From NCBI GenBank assembly GCA_016235065.1, contig JACRMB010000003.1, positions 469,943 to 533,942 on the forward strand: DNA of 64,000 nt, written 5' to 3'. Numbering within the stretch: the first letter of the stretch is position 1; each line of letters begins with the position of its first letter. A program made the translations under genes and the position numbers. The notes beneath the pieces are model-generated. The model had not been told where the DNA came from. It ran no database searches and worked only from the letters and a program-made list of their open reading frames with translations. Shown here piece after piece: positions 20,609-30,734 of the stretch. Source of the DNA: Actinomycetota bacterium. Lineage in GTDB: Bacteria; Actinomycetota; Thermoleophilia; BMS3ABIN01.

Positions 20609-21025
20609 ATGTATGTTGTCATAGTAGGGTGCGGCAGGGTCGGTTCGGCGCTGGCCCTCGGTCTGATAGAAGAAGGGCACAAGGTAGCCGTCGTCGACGA
20701 GGACGAAGACGCCCTCCTGCGGCTCGGCGAGCACTTCCCGGGTGATTTCGTCCATGGGGTCGGAATCGATATCAAGGCCCTGCAGCGCGTCCATACCGAG
20801 AACGCCGACGCTTTCGTCGCGGCCACTGATGGAGATAACACCAACCTGGTGGCAGCTCAACTGGCAAAAGAGCGTTTCGGCGTGAAATGCGTGGTCACCA
20901 GGGTCTACGATCCCCATCGGGCAAAGTTCTTCAAGGAGCAGATGGGCATCCGCACGATCTGCCCGACTGCCGACACAATCAACCTCCTGGCCACCGCGGT
21001 CAGGACCTGCGAGGTGAATCCCTGA
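20609..21025 (+). CDS. RCK/TrkA-N domain protein, single domain
   Basis: 138 residues comprising only a Rossmann TrkA-N domain: GCGRVGSALALGLIEEGHKVAVVDEDEDALLRL, the nucleotide-binding GxGxxG plus an acidic end to strand 2. The ATG at 20609 with a GAGGTGAGG site is preferred to an upstream one at 20591. RCK proteins gate K+ channels and transporters in response to NAD(H), ATP or c-di-AMP. Its stop overlaps the ATG of the next RCK gene. No TrkH/TrkG pore is present nearby, so the likely partner is the adjacent APC permease. Confidence 0.88.
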   Translation: MYVVIVGCGRVGSALALGLIEEGHKVAVVDEDEDALLRLGEHFPGDFVHGVGIDIKALQRVHTENADAFVAATDGDNTNLVAAQLAKERFGVKCVVTRVYDPHRAKFFKEQMGIRTICPTADTINLLATAVRTCEVNP

Positions 21026-21684
21026 TGTTCGTAGTTATCGCGGGAGGGGGAAAAGTAGGCCGTACCCTGGCGCGCATCCTCATGTCCAGGGATAACGAAG
21101 TCATGATGATCGAGCAGGACCGCCGCCGCTACCAGCGACTTACCCAGGAATTCGAGGAAGTGGTCATGTACGGCGACGCCACCGAGATCTTCAACCTGGA
21201 GCGGGCCGGTATCGAGCGCGCCGATGTGGTCGCGGCTGTCACCGGCGACGATGAGGACAACATCATCATCTGCCAGGTAGCCAGCCACAAGTTCAAGGTT
21301 GCCAAGTCCATCGCCAGGGTCAACAATCCCGAGAACCAGGAAGCATTCGATGTGCTGGGGGTGGCGCCGACCGTGTCGGCCACCAATTCGCTGCTGTCAC
21401 TCATCGAGCATGAGATGCCGGCTCACCGCCTGGTGCACCTGCTCAATCTCAAGAAGGAGAATCTGGAGATCGTCGAGGTGATGGTCGAGGATGGCTCACC
21501 GCTGGCGGCCAAGCGCATCGAGGAGATCTCGCTGCCTGCCGGCGTGCTGCTGATCTCGATCCTGCGGGATAGCAAGGCTCTGATCCCCCAGGGCTCTACC
21601 GAGCTGCTGGTCGGCGATCAGATACTGGCCATACTCGAGCCCGGAAGGGAAGCGGAGCTCACCGAGCTGTTCCTGAGCGGCTGA
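21025..21684 (+). CDS. RCK protein with TrkA-N and TrkA-C domains
   Basis: 219 residues. The TrkA-N Rossmann domain (AGGGKVGRTLARILMSRDNEVMMIEQD) occupies residues 1-~125, followed by a TrkA-C ligand-binding domain (EVMVEDGSPLAAKRIEEISLPAGVLLISILRD ... LLVGDQILAILEPG). It overlaps the preceding single-domain RCK gene by the A of ATG, so the two are translated together and may form a hetero-oligomeric ring. Context suggests regulation of the upstream permease. Confidence 0.88.
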   Translation: MFVVIAGGGKVGRTLARILMSRDNEVMMIEQDRRRYQRLTQEFEEVVMYGDATEIFNLERAGIERADVVAAVTGDDEDNIIICQVASHKFKVAKSIARVNNPENQEAFDVLGVAPTVSATNSLLSLIEHEMPAHRLVHLLNLKKENLEIVEVMVEDGSPLAAKRIEEISLPAGVLLISILRDSKALIPQGSTELLVGDQILAILEPGREAELTELFLSG

Positions 21685-21901
21685 GATTATAGCCGCCTGT
21701 CCCGCGTCCGACGACCTGCCTCTTATTCTCAACGATGAATCCATGAGCGGCCATACCGTCATCGTGACCAAAATCACATCAACTTTTGAGGGTGGTCATG
21801 CTTGCCTGCCGTGCTGGCGGGTAGACTTTTAATTAGCATAGCAGGCAGGCGCGGCGGCGTAACGGGCGCGGCGCATCATGAAAATACGGGAAGGAGGGGA
21901 G

Positions 21902-22126
21902 ATGGCGGAAATTTCGGAGATCACTGAGGTCGACGGCGAAACCATCATCGGAGACGTAGTCGAGAGGCTCCCTGGAGGCGCGGACGTAATCGAGAAATAT
22001 TTCGGTAACGGTTGCTTCACCTGTCCGGGCATCCGTATGGAATCGATTAATTTCGGCGCCACTATGCATGGGGTGAACGCCGAGGAGGTCGTAGCGGATC
22101 TGAAGGCGCTGCTGAACGAAGGATAA
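21902..22126 (+). CDS. DUF1858 protein
   Basis: 74 residues from an ATG with a near-perfect GGAGGGG site. It carries the DUF1858 signature: TIIGDVVERLPGGADVIEKYFGNGCFTCPGIRMESI, with the C-x2-C pair, then a helix-forming tail. DUF1858 domains occur alone or fused to hybrid-cluster, YtfE/DUF542 and NO-related proteins; the molecular role is not established. It is followed by a terminator and by the convergent heme-copper-oxidase-like gene. Confidence 0.88.
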   Translation: MAEISEITEVDGETIIGDVVERLPGGADVIEKYFGNGCFTCPGIRMESINFGATMHGVNAEEVVADLKALLNEG

Positions 22127-22251
22127 TATCATCTGGCGCCAGGCTGATCGCGAGATCGGGTATAACCGGGGACAACTGATCGAACAGGGATATCAGAGCG
22201 GAAGTCCTTGAGTCAAAGCGGAAGTCCTCAATTGAGAGATAGGGAAACAGA

Positions 22252-22277
22252 AGGGACCGGCCTTCCGGCCGGTCCCT
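22252..22277 (+). terminator. Terminator between DUF1858 gene and convergent neighbour
   Basis: An AAGGGACCGGCC / GGCCGGTCCCTT stem with a four-base loop, symmetrical enough to serve both converging transcripts. Just upstream, a 12-bp direct repeat AGCGGAAGTCCT occurs twice (near 22197 and 22217). Confidence 0.8.
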
Positions 22278-22366
22278 TCTTCCTGTCTGATCCCTGAATG
22301 ACCTGCCTCAAGTATTCCTGAAGCGTGCCTTTTCCTGAAGTCTTTCGGTTCTGTCCGCCAGACCGC

Positions 22367-22837
22367 CTATTCTTTATCCGGTGCCTTGCGGGCCGGCACG
22401 ACTGGAGTCGGAGCGGGCAGCGCTCCGGAAATCGTCATCCACATGTTCCAGGCAAAAAGGACGGCGCCGAGCGCATACAGTGCCCCGAACGGTGCGACTC
22501 CATATCGCATCAGGTCTGCCGATGAAGACGACCAGGCTGCGGCCAGCAGGGTAACAAACATGCCCACCAGGCCGGCTATGTTCAGCCAGAGCTGAACGGT
22601 CGACATACTCTCGTTGTGGAGAGGCCGTCCGCTGAAACGGGGCAGGATATGGTAACCGACGCCGAAGATCAGCATCATCACAGCACCCAGCAGGTTCACA
22701 TGAGCATGGGCGCTGGTGATGAATTGCGGCGCATCCGCCTTGGGCAGCACCTGCAGTGCCATCAATACCCCAAGGATGACTCCAGAAGCCAGCGATAGCA
22801 GGCTCGTCTTGATAAAACCGATCACTGTCGGGCTCAT
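22367..22837 (-). CDS. Short heme-copper-oxidase subunit I-like membrane protein
   Basis: 156 residues with four hydrophobic helices. The segment FITSAHAHVNLLGAVMMLIFGVGYHILPRFSGRPL resembles the helix II region of cbb3-type oxidase/NO-reductase subunit I, where a His in an AHAH-type context ligates heme; the histidines are present. The protein is only about a third of a real subunit I, so it cannot contain the binuclear centre. It ends with a Pro/Ala-rich tail. Probably co-transcribed with the Cys-rich gene 91 bp upstream. Confidence 0.75.
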   Translation of the reverse strand: MSPTVIGFIKTSLLSLASGVILGVLMALQVLPKADAPQFITSAHAHVNLLGAVMMLIFGVGYHILPRFSGRPLHNESMSTVQLWLNIAGLVGMFVTLLAAAWSSSSADLMRYGVAPFGALYALGAVLFAWNMWMTISGALPAPTPVVPARKAPDKE

Positions 22838-22928
22838 CAGACCCCCTTCGTGTCAGGGTTTTTTGCCCGGTTTCAGGGCCTGGTTTTGATAACCGCGCCG
22901 CCGGAACCGGCAACGCATCGAAACAGCG

Positions 22929-23069
22929 CTAATGGGCGCCGTGTATCAGCATGGGAAGGCAATGCACGCAGACCCATGTCTGCGAGTCTTCCTTCACGCA
23001 CGACAGCAGGACCTTCTGGCCGCTGGTGGCGCCGCATTCCATACACTTGGCAGTTGTCTCGTCGCTCAT
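22929..23069 (-). CDS. 46-residue cysteine-rich protein
   Basis: Strong AAGGGAG site before the ATG. Cys9-x2-Cys12 and Cys34-x2-Cys37 (CMEC and CVHC) plus Cys24 suggest a zinc ribbon or a small Fe-S/redox fold. It lies between the Crp/Fnr regulator and the oxidase-like membrane protein on the same strand. No named family was recognised. Confidence 0.65.
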   Translation of the reverse strand: MSDETTAKCMECGATSGQKVLLSCVKEDSQTWVCVHCLPMLIHGAH

Positions 23070-23298
23070 GGTTCTCCCTTGATCGTACTTTGACGGAAAC
23101 AGGCGGTCGCTGGATTCAGGTTATTATCCCTGGTTCACTCCCCGCTCCCACAGAGGTTTTCGCAAACCGGCCATATTCTCCTGTATATGGCCCGCCAGGA
23201 ACCGGGGTTCGAACCGCCTCTATTAATGATGATATCCGCGAGGGGAGGTATCGAAGATGAGTACCGTCAAGGAAGTGTGTGACCTTCGTCACTGGAAG

Positions 23299-23320
23299 AA
23301 CCTGCCTTCGCAGGTTGCGC
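23299..23320 (-). terminator. Possible terminator after the Crp/Fnr gene
   Basis: An inverted repeat of the form AACCTGC / GCAGGTT lies ~30 bp downstream of the regulator stop on the minus strand. It is followed by a short pyrimidine stretch rather than a clean T-run. Confidence 0.4.
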
Positions 23321-23347
23321 TGGCGCTCGTATGCCGGTTCTCAGCTG

Positions 23348-24037
23348 CTATCTGGCCCAGGCGCGCAGGCGTTCCGGGTCAGTTATGGTCAGCCGCCGCC
23401 GGTCGACCACGATCATCCCCTCACGCTCCATCTTTTTGAGCTCGCGGGTGATCGTCTCCCGTGAAGTACCGACGATATCGGCCAGCTCCTGGCGCGACAG
23501 CGGCAACTCGATCAGCAGGCCGGCCTCGGACTCGGTCCCGTATTCGGAGGCTAGCTTGACCAGAAGGCCTGCCAGCCGGTGCGGCACCTGCTTGAAGGAA
23601 AGGTCGCGGACCAGCTCCATTGACTGTCGCAGCCTCTGGCCCAGAACCCTGATGATCTTGAGGGCCACCTCAGGGTGCCGCCGCACCAGTGCCTGGAAAT
23701 CCTCACTGCGGATGAGGTATATCTCTGAATCAGCCATTGTCGCCGCGGAAGCCGGGTATGGTCCGCCGTCGAACGCCGGCACGTCGCCGAATATCTGTCC
23801 ATCTCCCAGGATCGACAGAACCTGCTCGCGTCCCTCGGGGCCGGTCTTGTAGATCTTGACTCGTCCGGACTTGACCAGGTAGAAGGCTGCAGCGGGGTCG
23901 TTCTCGTGGAAGACGACCGTGTTTTTCTTCAGACGGCGTTTGACCACCTGGGGGATGATGCTGTCCAGCTCCTCGTCGCTCAGATGCGAGAAGATGGGCG
24001 TCTTTTTGAGATAGGATTTTCGGGTGTTTCCGTCCAC
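23348..24037 (-). CDS. Crp/Fnr-family transcriptional regulator
   Basis: 229 residues from a GTG start. The cyclic-nucleotide-binding-like beta-barrel (residues ~15-120; FYLVKSGRVKIYKTGPEGREQVLSILGDGQIFGD) is followed by a dimerisation helix and a winged helix with the recognition segment LSRQELADIVGTSRETITRELKKMEREGMI. No Fnr-type N-terminal cysteine cluster is present, so it is not an oxygen-sensing [4Fe-4S] Fnr; the ligand is unknown. It is divergent from tilS and may control the neighbouring minus-strand genes. Confidence 0.9.
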   Translation of the reverse strand: MDGNTRKSYLKKTPIFSHLSDEELDSIIPQVVKRRLKKNTVVFHENDPAAAFYLVKSGRVKIYKTGPEGREQVLSILGDGQIFGDVPAFDGGPYPASAATMADSEIYLIRSEDFQALVRRHPEVALKIIRVLGQRLRQSMELVRDLSFKQVPHRLAGLLVKLASEYGTESEAGLLIELPLSRQELADIVGTSRETITRELKKMEREGMIVVDRRRLTITDPERLRAWAR

Positions 24038-24155
24038 GGCTCCATTCTACCCATTTGATGGCGGCCACAAAAGTGCCGTGGCGCAGGCGGCTGGCCACGA
24101 CCGCCGCCGTTATCGCGGACATCCCGTCCGTGGCTACTGTAAAAGCTCTGCTATA

Positions 24156-25625
24156 ATGTCCACGAGTTCCAACCGGCCGCTGGGGGTGTCTTCAGGGCTG
24201 ATGCAAAAACCTTCTTCTTCATCTTCAGGCAAGGAATCGACAGGCGGATCCCTGGTGGATCGCGTCGGCGCTTTCGTCCGGGAAAAAAACCTCATCACCG
24301 CTAACGACCGCGTGCTTTGCATGGTCTCCGGCGGAGCCGATTCCGTGACGATGCTGCAGCTGCTGTACGCTCTTTCAGGTTCGGAACAGCCGGAGTCTCC
24401 ACAGGGTTTCACAATAGGCATCTGCCATGTCAACTACGGCCGCCGGGGAGACGCCAGCAACGCCGACGAAACATTCGTGCGCAGCCTCGGCGACGAGCTT
24501 GGCATTCCCGTACACGTCATCCGCGCACCGCTGGAGCAGCGCTCGAATTTCCAGGCCTGGGCCCGCGATTTCCGCTATCTGGCGGCCCAGAACCTATGCC
24601 GCTGGCAGGGCTACACCCGTATCGCCGTCGCCCATAACAAGGACGACCGTGTCGAGACTTTCATCTACCGGCTGATCTCCTACTCCGGCAGGCGCTCCCT
24701 GGTAGTGATGCCGCCCCGGCGCAGCCGGGTAATCCGCCCGCTATTGTTCCTGACCGCCCGGGAGATCCGCCAGTTCTGTAAAGAAAACGGATTCGACTGG
24801 CGCGAAGATGATTCCAACCAGTCCCTCGATTACGCCCGCAACCAGATCCGTCAGCGGGTGCTGCCGCGCCTGGAAGAGATCCGCCCTGATTTCCGCGAAA
24901 GGATCAGCGATACCCTGGCGCTGCTCGAAGACGAGGACGAAGTGCTGGATTCCGTGACCGACGAAGCCTGGCAGAACGCCTATATCGATCACGAGGGCGT
25001 GAGTAGTCTCAAGGCATCCGAGCTGTCGCTGATGCCGAGAGCCATCGCCCGCCTGGTGATCCGCCGCTGGCTCGGCTGCTCCGGAAGGCAGCTTCGGATC
25101 TCTCGCCGCCTGCTGGATTCCATAGTCGACCTTTGCGCGGTCTCCAGCGGCACCAGCATCGTGTCCCTAGCCGATGGCCTGCAGGTGGAACGTCAATACG
25201 ATAGACTACTCCTGGCCCCGGCCGGCCCTGGCGCCGGTTCTCCAGAACAGGTGGAGCTGCCGGTTCCCGGAAGGGCAAGCTTCGGCTCTTACGAGCTGGA
25301 AGCTGTCGAGTCTCCGTCCTGGGAGCTGGATTCTGGCGGACCGTTCCAGGTGACCGTCTGCGCAGACGGCATCAACCGGCCACTCATCGTGAGAGCGTGG
25401 CTTCCTGGCGACAGGTTTGCGCCCCTGGGGTTTCAGGGAAACAAGAGTATCCAGGACCTTTTCACGGATGAAAAAGTGCCCCGCGGCGAACGTGCGGGGG
25501 TACCTATTGTCACAGATGGTGACGACATAGTCTGGGTCTGCGGCCTGAGGGTGGCGGACGCTTACAGGGTGACAAACGCAAGTGAGCGCCTGGTGGGGCT
25601 CAAGGTCTCCAGGAGGAAAGATTGA
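24156..25625 (+). CDS. tilS: tRNA(Ile)-lysidine synthetase
   Basis: Converts cytidine to lysidine at the wobble base of tRNA-Ile(CAU), letting it read AUA. The PP-loop SGGADS is followed by ICHVNYGRRGDASNADETF and AVAHNKDDRVETFIYRL, then substrate-binding and C-terminal domains. 489 residues from the ATG at 24156; an ATG at 24201 is possible, because a TATAAT at 24152-24157 overlaps the first start. The upstream in-frame extension to 24024 lacks family support. It heads the tilS-hpt-ftsH-fol order common in bacteria. Confidence 0.93.
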   Translation: MSTSSNRPLGVSSGLMQKPSSSSSGKESTGGSLVDRVGAFVREKNLITANDRVLCMVSGGADSVTMLQLLYALSGSEQPESPQGFTIGICHVNYGRRGDASNADETFVRSLGDELGIPVHVIRAPLEQRSNFQAWARDFRYLAAQNLCRWQGYTRIAVAHNKDDRVETFIYRLISYSGRRSLVVMPPRRSRVIRPLLFLTAREIRQFCKENGFDWREDDSNQSLDYARNQIRQRVLPRLEEIRPDFRERISDTLALLEDEDEVLDSVTDEAWQNAYIDHEGVSSLKASELSLMPRAIARLVIRRWLGCSGRQLRISRRLLDSIVDLCAVSSGTSIVSLADGLQVERQYDRLLLAPAGPGAGSPEQVELPVPGRASFGSYELEAVESPSWELDSGGPFQVTVCADGINRPLIVRAWLPGDRFAPLGFQGNKSIQDLFTDEKVPRGERAGVPIVTDGDDIVWVCGLRVADAYRVTNASERLVGLKVSRRKD

Positions 25626-26155
25626 CAATAGAACTCGGCGAGACGATTCTCAGCGAAAAAGAGATCCGCGCCCGCGTAACGGAACTTGCGGCGATGATCT
25701 CAGCGGATTATGCGGACAAGGAACCTCTCCTCGTCTGTGTCCTCAAGGGCGCAGTCTTCTTCATGGCTGACCTGGTGCGGGAACTCACAGTTCCAAGCGA
25801 GCTCGACTTCATGGCCGTTTCCAGTTATGGGTCTGCCACCGACTCCTCGGGCGTCGTCAGGATCCTGAAGGATCTCGACGCCAACATCGAGGGGCGTAAC
25901 GTCATCATCATCGAAGACATCATCGATTCCGGGCTGACGCTCAGTTACCTTCGCAAGAACCTGCGCTCCCGCAATCCGGCCAGCGTCGAGGTCTGCTCCC
26001 TGCTCACCAAGCCGTCGCGCCGCAAGGTAGATATTGCCTGTAAATACGTAGGTTTTGAGGTGCCGGACAAGTTTGTGGTCGGCTACGGACTCGATTACAT
26101 GGAGAATTATCGCAATCTCAGGTATATAGCGGTGCTGGCCGAGGAAGTTTCTTGA
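25622..26155 (+). CDS. hpt: Hypoxanthine phosphoribosyltransferase
   Basis: Salvages hypoxanthine/guanine with PRPP; 177 residues. The PRPP-binding loop VIIIEDIIDSGLTLSYL, the LKGAVFFMADLVREL segment and the VDIACKYVGFEVPDKFVVGYGLDY end are diagnostic. The TTG start overlaps the tilS stop by 4 bp. The tilS-hpt-ftsH arrangement is widely conserved. Confidence 0.95.
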   Translation: MTIELGETILSEKEIRARVTELAAMISADYADKEPLLVCVLKGAVFFMADLVRELTVPSELDFMAVSSYGSATDSSGVVRILKDLDANIEGRNVIIIEDIIDSGLTLSYLRKNLRSRNPASVEVCSLLTKPSRRKVDIACKYVGFEVPDKFVVGYGLDYMENYRNLRYIAVLAEEVS

Positions 26156-26251
26156 TAAAAGGCGCCAGCAAGCGGCGGTTTTCCACCGCTACGCCAGTTC
26201 AAATATGCGATAATGGATGGAACCATGCGCATAGAAAGGAACTGATATAAA

Positions 26252-28204
<1,953 letters not shown>

Positions 28205-28208
28205 GTCC

Positions 28209-28772
28209 ATGGACCTGGACAAGATCAATCAGGGCGTCAGACTGATCCTCGAGGGTGTCGGCGAGGACGCCGGACGCGAAGGCCTGATAGAAACGCCAGC
28301 GCGCGTGGCCGCGATGTACGAAGATGTCTTCTCGGGTCTCGATACCGATCCGACCTCAGTCATCACCACGATGCCCGCAGACCGACACCAGGAGATGGTG
28401 CTGCTCAAGGACATCTCCTTCTTCTCCATGTGTGAACATCACCTGCTGCCGTTCTTCGGCAAGGCCCATGTAGCCTATATCCCCAGCGAGGGCGGCCTCA
28501 TCACCGGGCTCTCCAAACTGGCGACACTGGTTCAGGTGGTTGCCAGGCGGCCGCAGCTGCAGGAGCGCATGACCTCCACCATCGCCGACGCCATGGTCGA
28601 CGCACTCGACCCCCTGGGCGTGCTGGTGCTGGTCCAGGCAGAGCATCTTTGCATGTCCATGCGGGGCATCCGCTCCACAGCCCAGACCGTGACCTCCGCC
28701 GTCCGTGGCATATTCCGCACCAACGCGGCAACCCGCGCCGAAGTATTGGCGATGATCAACGCCAAGGAGTAA
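28209..28772 (+). CDS. folE: GTP cyclohydrolase I
   Basis: First step of folate/tetrahydropterin synthesis; 187 residues from the ATG at 28209, 4 bp after ftsH. Zinc ligands and active site are visible in [22 protein letters not shown] and [11 protein letters not shown]. The next positions read [13 protein letters not shown], where the usual sequence is RKPGSxTVTSAxRG; the K-P-G triplet contacts the substrate in many FolE proteins, so this is a small deviation worth noting. The stop overlaps the folP ATG. Confidence 0.92.
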   Translation: MDLDKINQGVRLILEGVGEDAGREGLIETPARVAAMYEDVFSGLDTDPTSVITTMPADRHQEMVLLKDISFFSMCEHHLLPFFGKAHVAYIPSEGGLITGLSKLATLVQVVARRPQLQERMTSTIADAMVDALDPLGVLVLVQAEHLCMSMRGIRSTAQTVTSAVRGIFRTNAATRAEVLAMINAKE

Positions 28773-29623
28773 TGGAGTCTCCGTCCGGCAGTCCCGCAGG
28801 CAGGAAATCTTCTCAGGGTAGTGGCAGCAGGCCCTGGACGGTCATGGGCATCCTCAACGTCACCCCCGATTCCTTCCACGATGGTGGACGCTACCTCAAC
28901 TATGTCCTGGCGGTGACGCGTGCCCGTGAGATGGCGGCCGCGGGCGCTGGCATCATCGATGTCGGCGGCGAATCCACGCGCCCCGGCGCCCAGCCCGTCG
29001 CCGCCGAAGAAGAGCTGAAGCGGGTAACGCCGGTCATCGAAGCCCTGTCCGCCGACCCGGGCATCCCCATCTCCATCGACACAAGCAAGGCCTCAGTAGC
29101 CCGGGCTGCCCTCGAAGCCGGCGCCACCATGATCAACGATGTGACCGCCCTGCGGGGAGATCCGGAGATGGCCACGGTGGCAGCCGCGGCTGCCTGCCCC
29201 ATCTGCCTGATGCACATGCAGGGCGAGCCCCGGACCATGCAGGAGAATCCGCAATATGATGATGTTGTCGCTGATATAATCCAGTTCTTCAAAGAGAGGG
29301 TCGACTTCGCGGTCAGCAGGGGGATAAAACGGGAGAACATCATCCTCGACCCCGGCATCGGTTTCGGCAAGACCCTCGGGCATAATCTGGAGATACTGCG
29401 GCGGCTGGACGAGCTCGGCGCCCTGGGATTGCCGCTTCTCATCGGTGTTTCCCGAAAGCGGTTTATAGGTATGATCATGAATGATGAGGAAACCGGCCAG
29501 CGACTGCCGGGGACCATCGCCGCCAACCTGATGGCGTTCGAAAGGGGCGCCAGCATCTTCAGGGTGCACGATGTCGCCGAGAATTTTCAGGCGCTCAAAG
29601 TCGCGGCCGCGATCGCGGGTTAA
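28772..29623 (+). CDS. folP: Dihydropteroate synthase
   Basis: Condenses pABA with hydroxymethyl-dihydropterin pyrophosphate. 283 residues from an ATG that overlaps the folE stop (TAATG) with AAGGAG upstream. Signatures: MGILNVTPDSFHDGGRY, IIDVGGESTRPGA, SIDTSKASVARAALEAGATMINDVTA and ILDPGIGFGKT. A ~20-residue Ser/Gly-rich N-terminus precedes the barrel. Part of a compact folE-folP-folB-folK operon. Confidence 0.95.
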   Translation: MESPSGSPAGRKSSQGSGSRPWTVMGILNVTPDSFHDGGRYLNYVLAVTRAREMAAAGAGIIDVGGESTRPGAQPVAAEEELKRVTPVIEALSADPGIPISIDTSKASVARAALEAGATMINDVTALRGDPEMATVAAAAACPICLMHMQGEPRTMQENPQYDDVVADIIQFFKERVDFAVSRGIKRENIILDPGIGFGKTLGHNLEILRRLDELGALGLPLLIGVSRKRFIGMIMNDEETGQRLPGTIAANLMAFERGASIFRVHDVAENFQALKVAAAIAG

Positions 29624-29648
29624 CTGAAACACTCGATTCTGGAATGGC

Positions 29649-30074
29649 GTGAATAACCAGTCAAATAATCTTGAAGTCAATATCGACGGCCTCGAGGTCT
29701 TCGCCCATCATGGCCTGCTTCCCGAGGAACGGGAGCATGGTCAGCTTTTTCGTTTTGACATCCGCATGACCCTGACCGAATGCGAGGCCTGCGACAGCGA
29801 CGACATCTCCACCACCGTCGACTACGCTGCGGTCATCGACCGGCTGGTGGCTACCGCCACCTCAAAGTCCTATTCCCTGCTTGAAAAACTGGCTGCGGTC
29901 CTCGCAGAAATGGTGCTGGGTGAGTTCCCCGTGGTCGACCGGGTCTGGGTCCGCGTCACCAAACCCTCACCGCCGATACCTCATTCCGTCGACGGGGTTT
30001 CGGTCTCGCTGGAGCGGGTCCGTGGCGCTCACGGCTCAGCAGCAACAGACCCTTCATCCTGTGGGAGGGACTGA
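29649..30074 (+). CDS. folB: Dihydroneopterin aldolase
   Basis: Cleaves dihydroneopterin to hydroxymethyl-dihydropterin and glycolaldehyde; 141 residues from a GTG. The core GLEVFAHHGLLPEEREHGQLFRFDI and the YAAVIDRLVATATSKSYSLLEKLAAVLAE stretch (with the Glu and Lys catalytic region) are typical. A ~20-residue polar C-terminal tail exceeds the usual length of ~120. Its stop overlaps the folK start (TGATG). Confidence 0.94.
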   Translation: MNNQSNNLEVNIDGLEVFAHHGLLPEEREHGQLFRFDIRMTLTECEACDSDDISTTVDYAAVIDRLVATATSKSYSLLEKLAAVLAEMVLGEFPVVDRVWVRVTKPSPPIPHSVDGVSVSLERVRGAHGSAATDPSSCGRD

Positions 30075-30598
30075 TGGCCGACTCCTGGCTCTCCCTCGGC
30101 TGCAACCTCGGTGACTGCCGCGCCAGCCTGGCGGCGGCGCTCTCACGGCTGGACGCCCATCCGGAGGTGAGTGTCACCCGTGTCTCATCGGTATATATCA
30201 CCGAGCCGGTCGGAGGCATCGAGCAGCCGACATTCCTCAACATCGCCGCGGCGCTGGAGACAGAACTCTCGTCGCACGGCCTTCACGCTGTCTGCCGCGA
30301 GATCGAGCATGAACTCGGCGGCCGCGAAGGCCGTCAGCCCATGGGTCCCCGCGCCATCGATGTTGACATACTTATGTACGAGCGATTAGAAATAGCGGAA
30401 GGGGAGCTGAAGCTGCCGCATCCGCGCATGCTGGAACGCGCCTTTGTACTGGTCCCCCTGGCCGAGATCGCCGGCGACGCGATGATGCCTGACGGGACAA
30501 CCGTCGCCCGGGCGCTAGCAGCCTGCGCTGACGATCATGGCGTGGAAAAAGACAGTGTTTCTCCACAACTCGACTGGAAAACCGGCAACAGCCCTTAG
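30074..30598 (+). CDS. folK: HPPK, 6-hydroxymethyl-dihydropterin pyrophosphokinase
   Basis: Transfers pyrophosphate from ATP to the pterin ahead of FolP; 174 residues. It starts SWLSLGCNLGD and contains VYITEPVGGIEQPTFLNIAAALET, the IEHELGGREGRQPMGPRAIDVDIL signature with Mg-binding Asp residues, and LPHPRMLERAFVLVPLAEIA. Last gene of the folate operon; the first start is coupled to folB. Confidence 0.95.
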   Translation: MADSWLSLGCNLGDCRASLAAALSRLDAHPEVSVTRVSSVYITEPVGGIEQPTFLNIAAALETELSSHGLHAVCREIEHELGGREGRQPMGPRAIDVDILMYERLEIAEGELKLPHPRMLERAFVLVPLAEIAGDAMMPDGTTVARALAACADDHGVEKDSVSPQLDWKTGNSP

Positions 30599-30734
30599 TG
30601 ATTTAAGAATGCATAACCTGGCGGCAGACGGTGACGGCGGTCGGGCTGTGGTAGCATCAGGCAGAACGGCGCCAGAACTTCAGAAAGAATTCGTCAACAG
30701 CAAATAAGCATATTGACAGGAGGAACGAGCAATC

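Noticed and set aside
23201-23218. GGTTCGAACC motif resembling a tRNA T-arm
   Set aside because: The T-stem does not pair beyond one or two bases, and no acceptor, D or anticodon arm could be folded around it.
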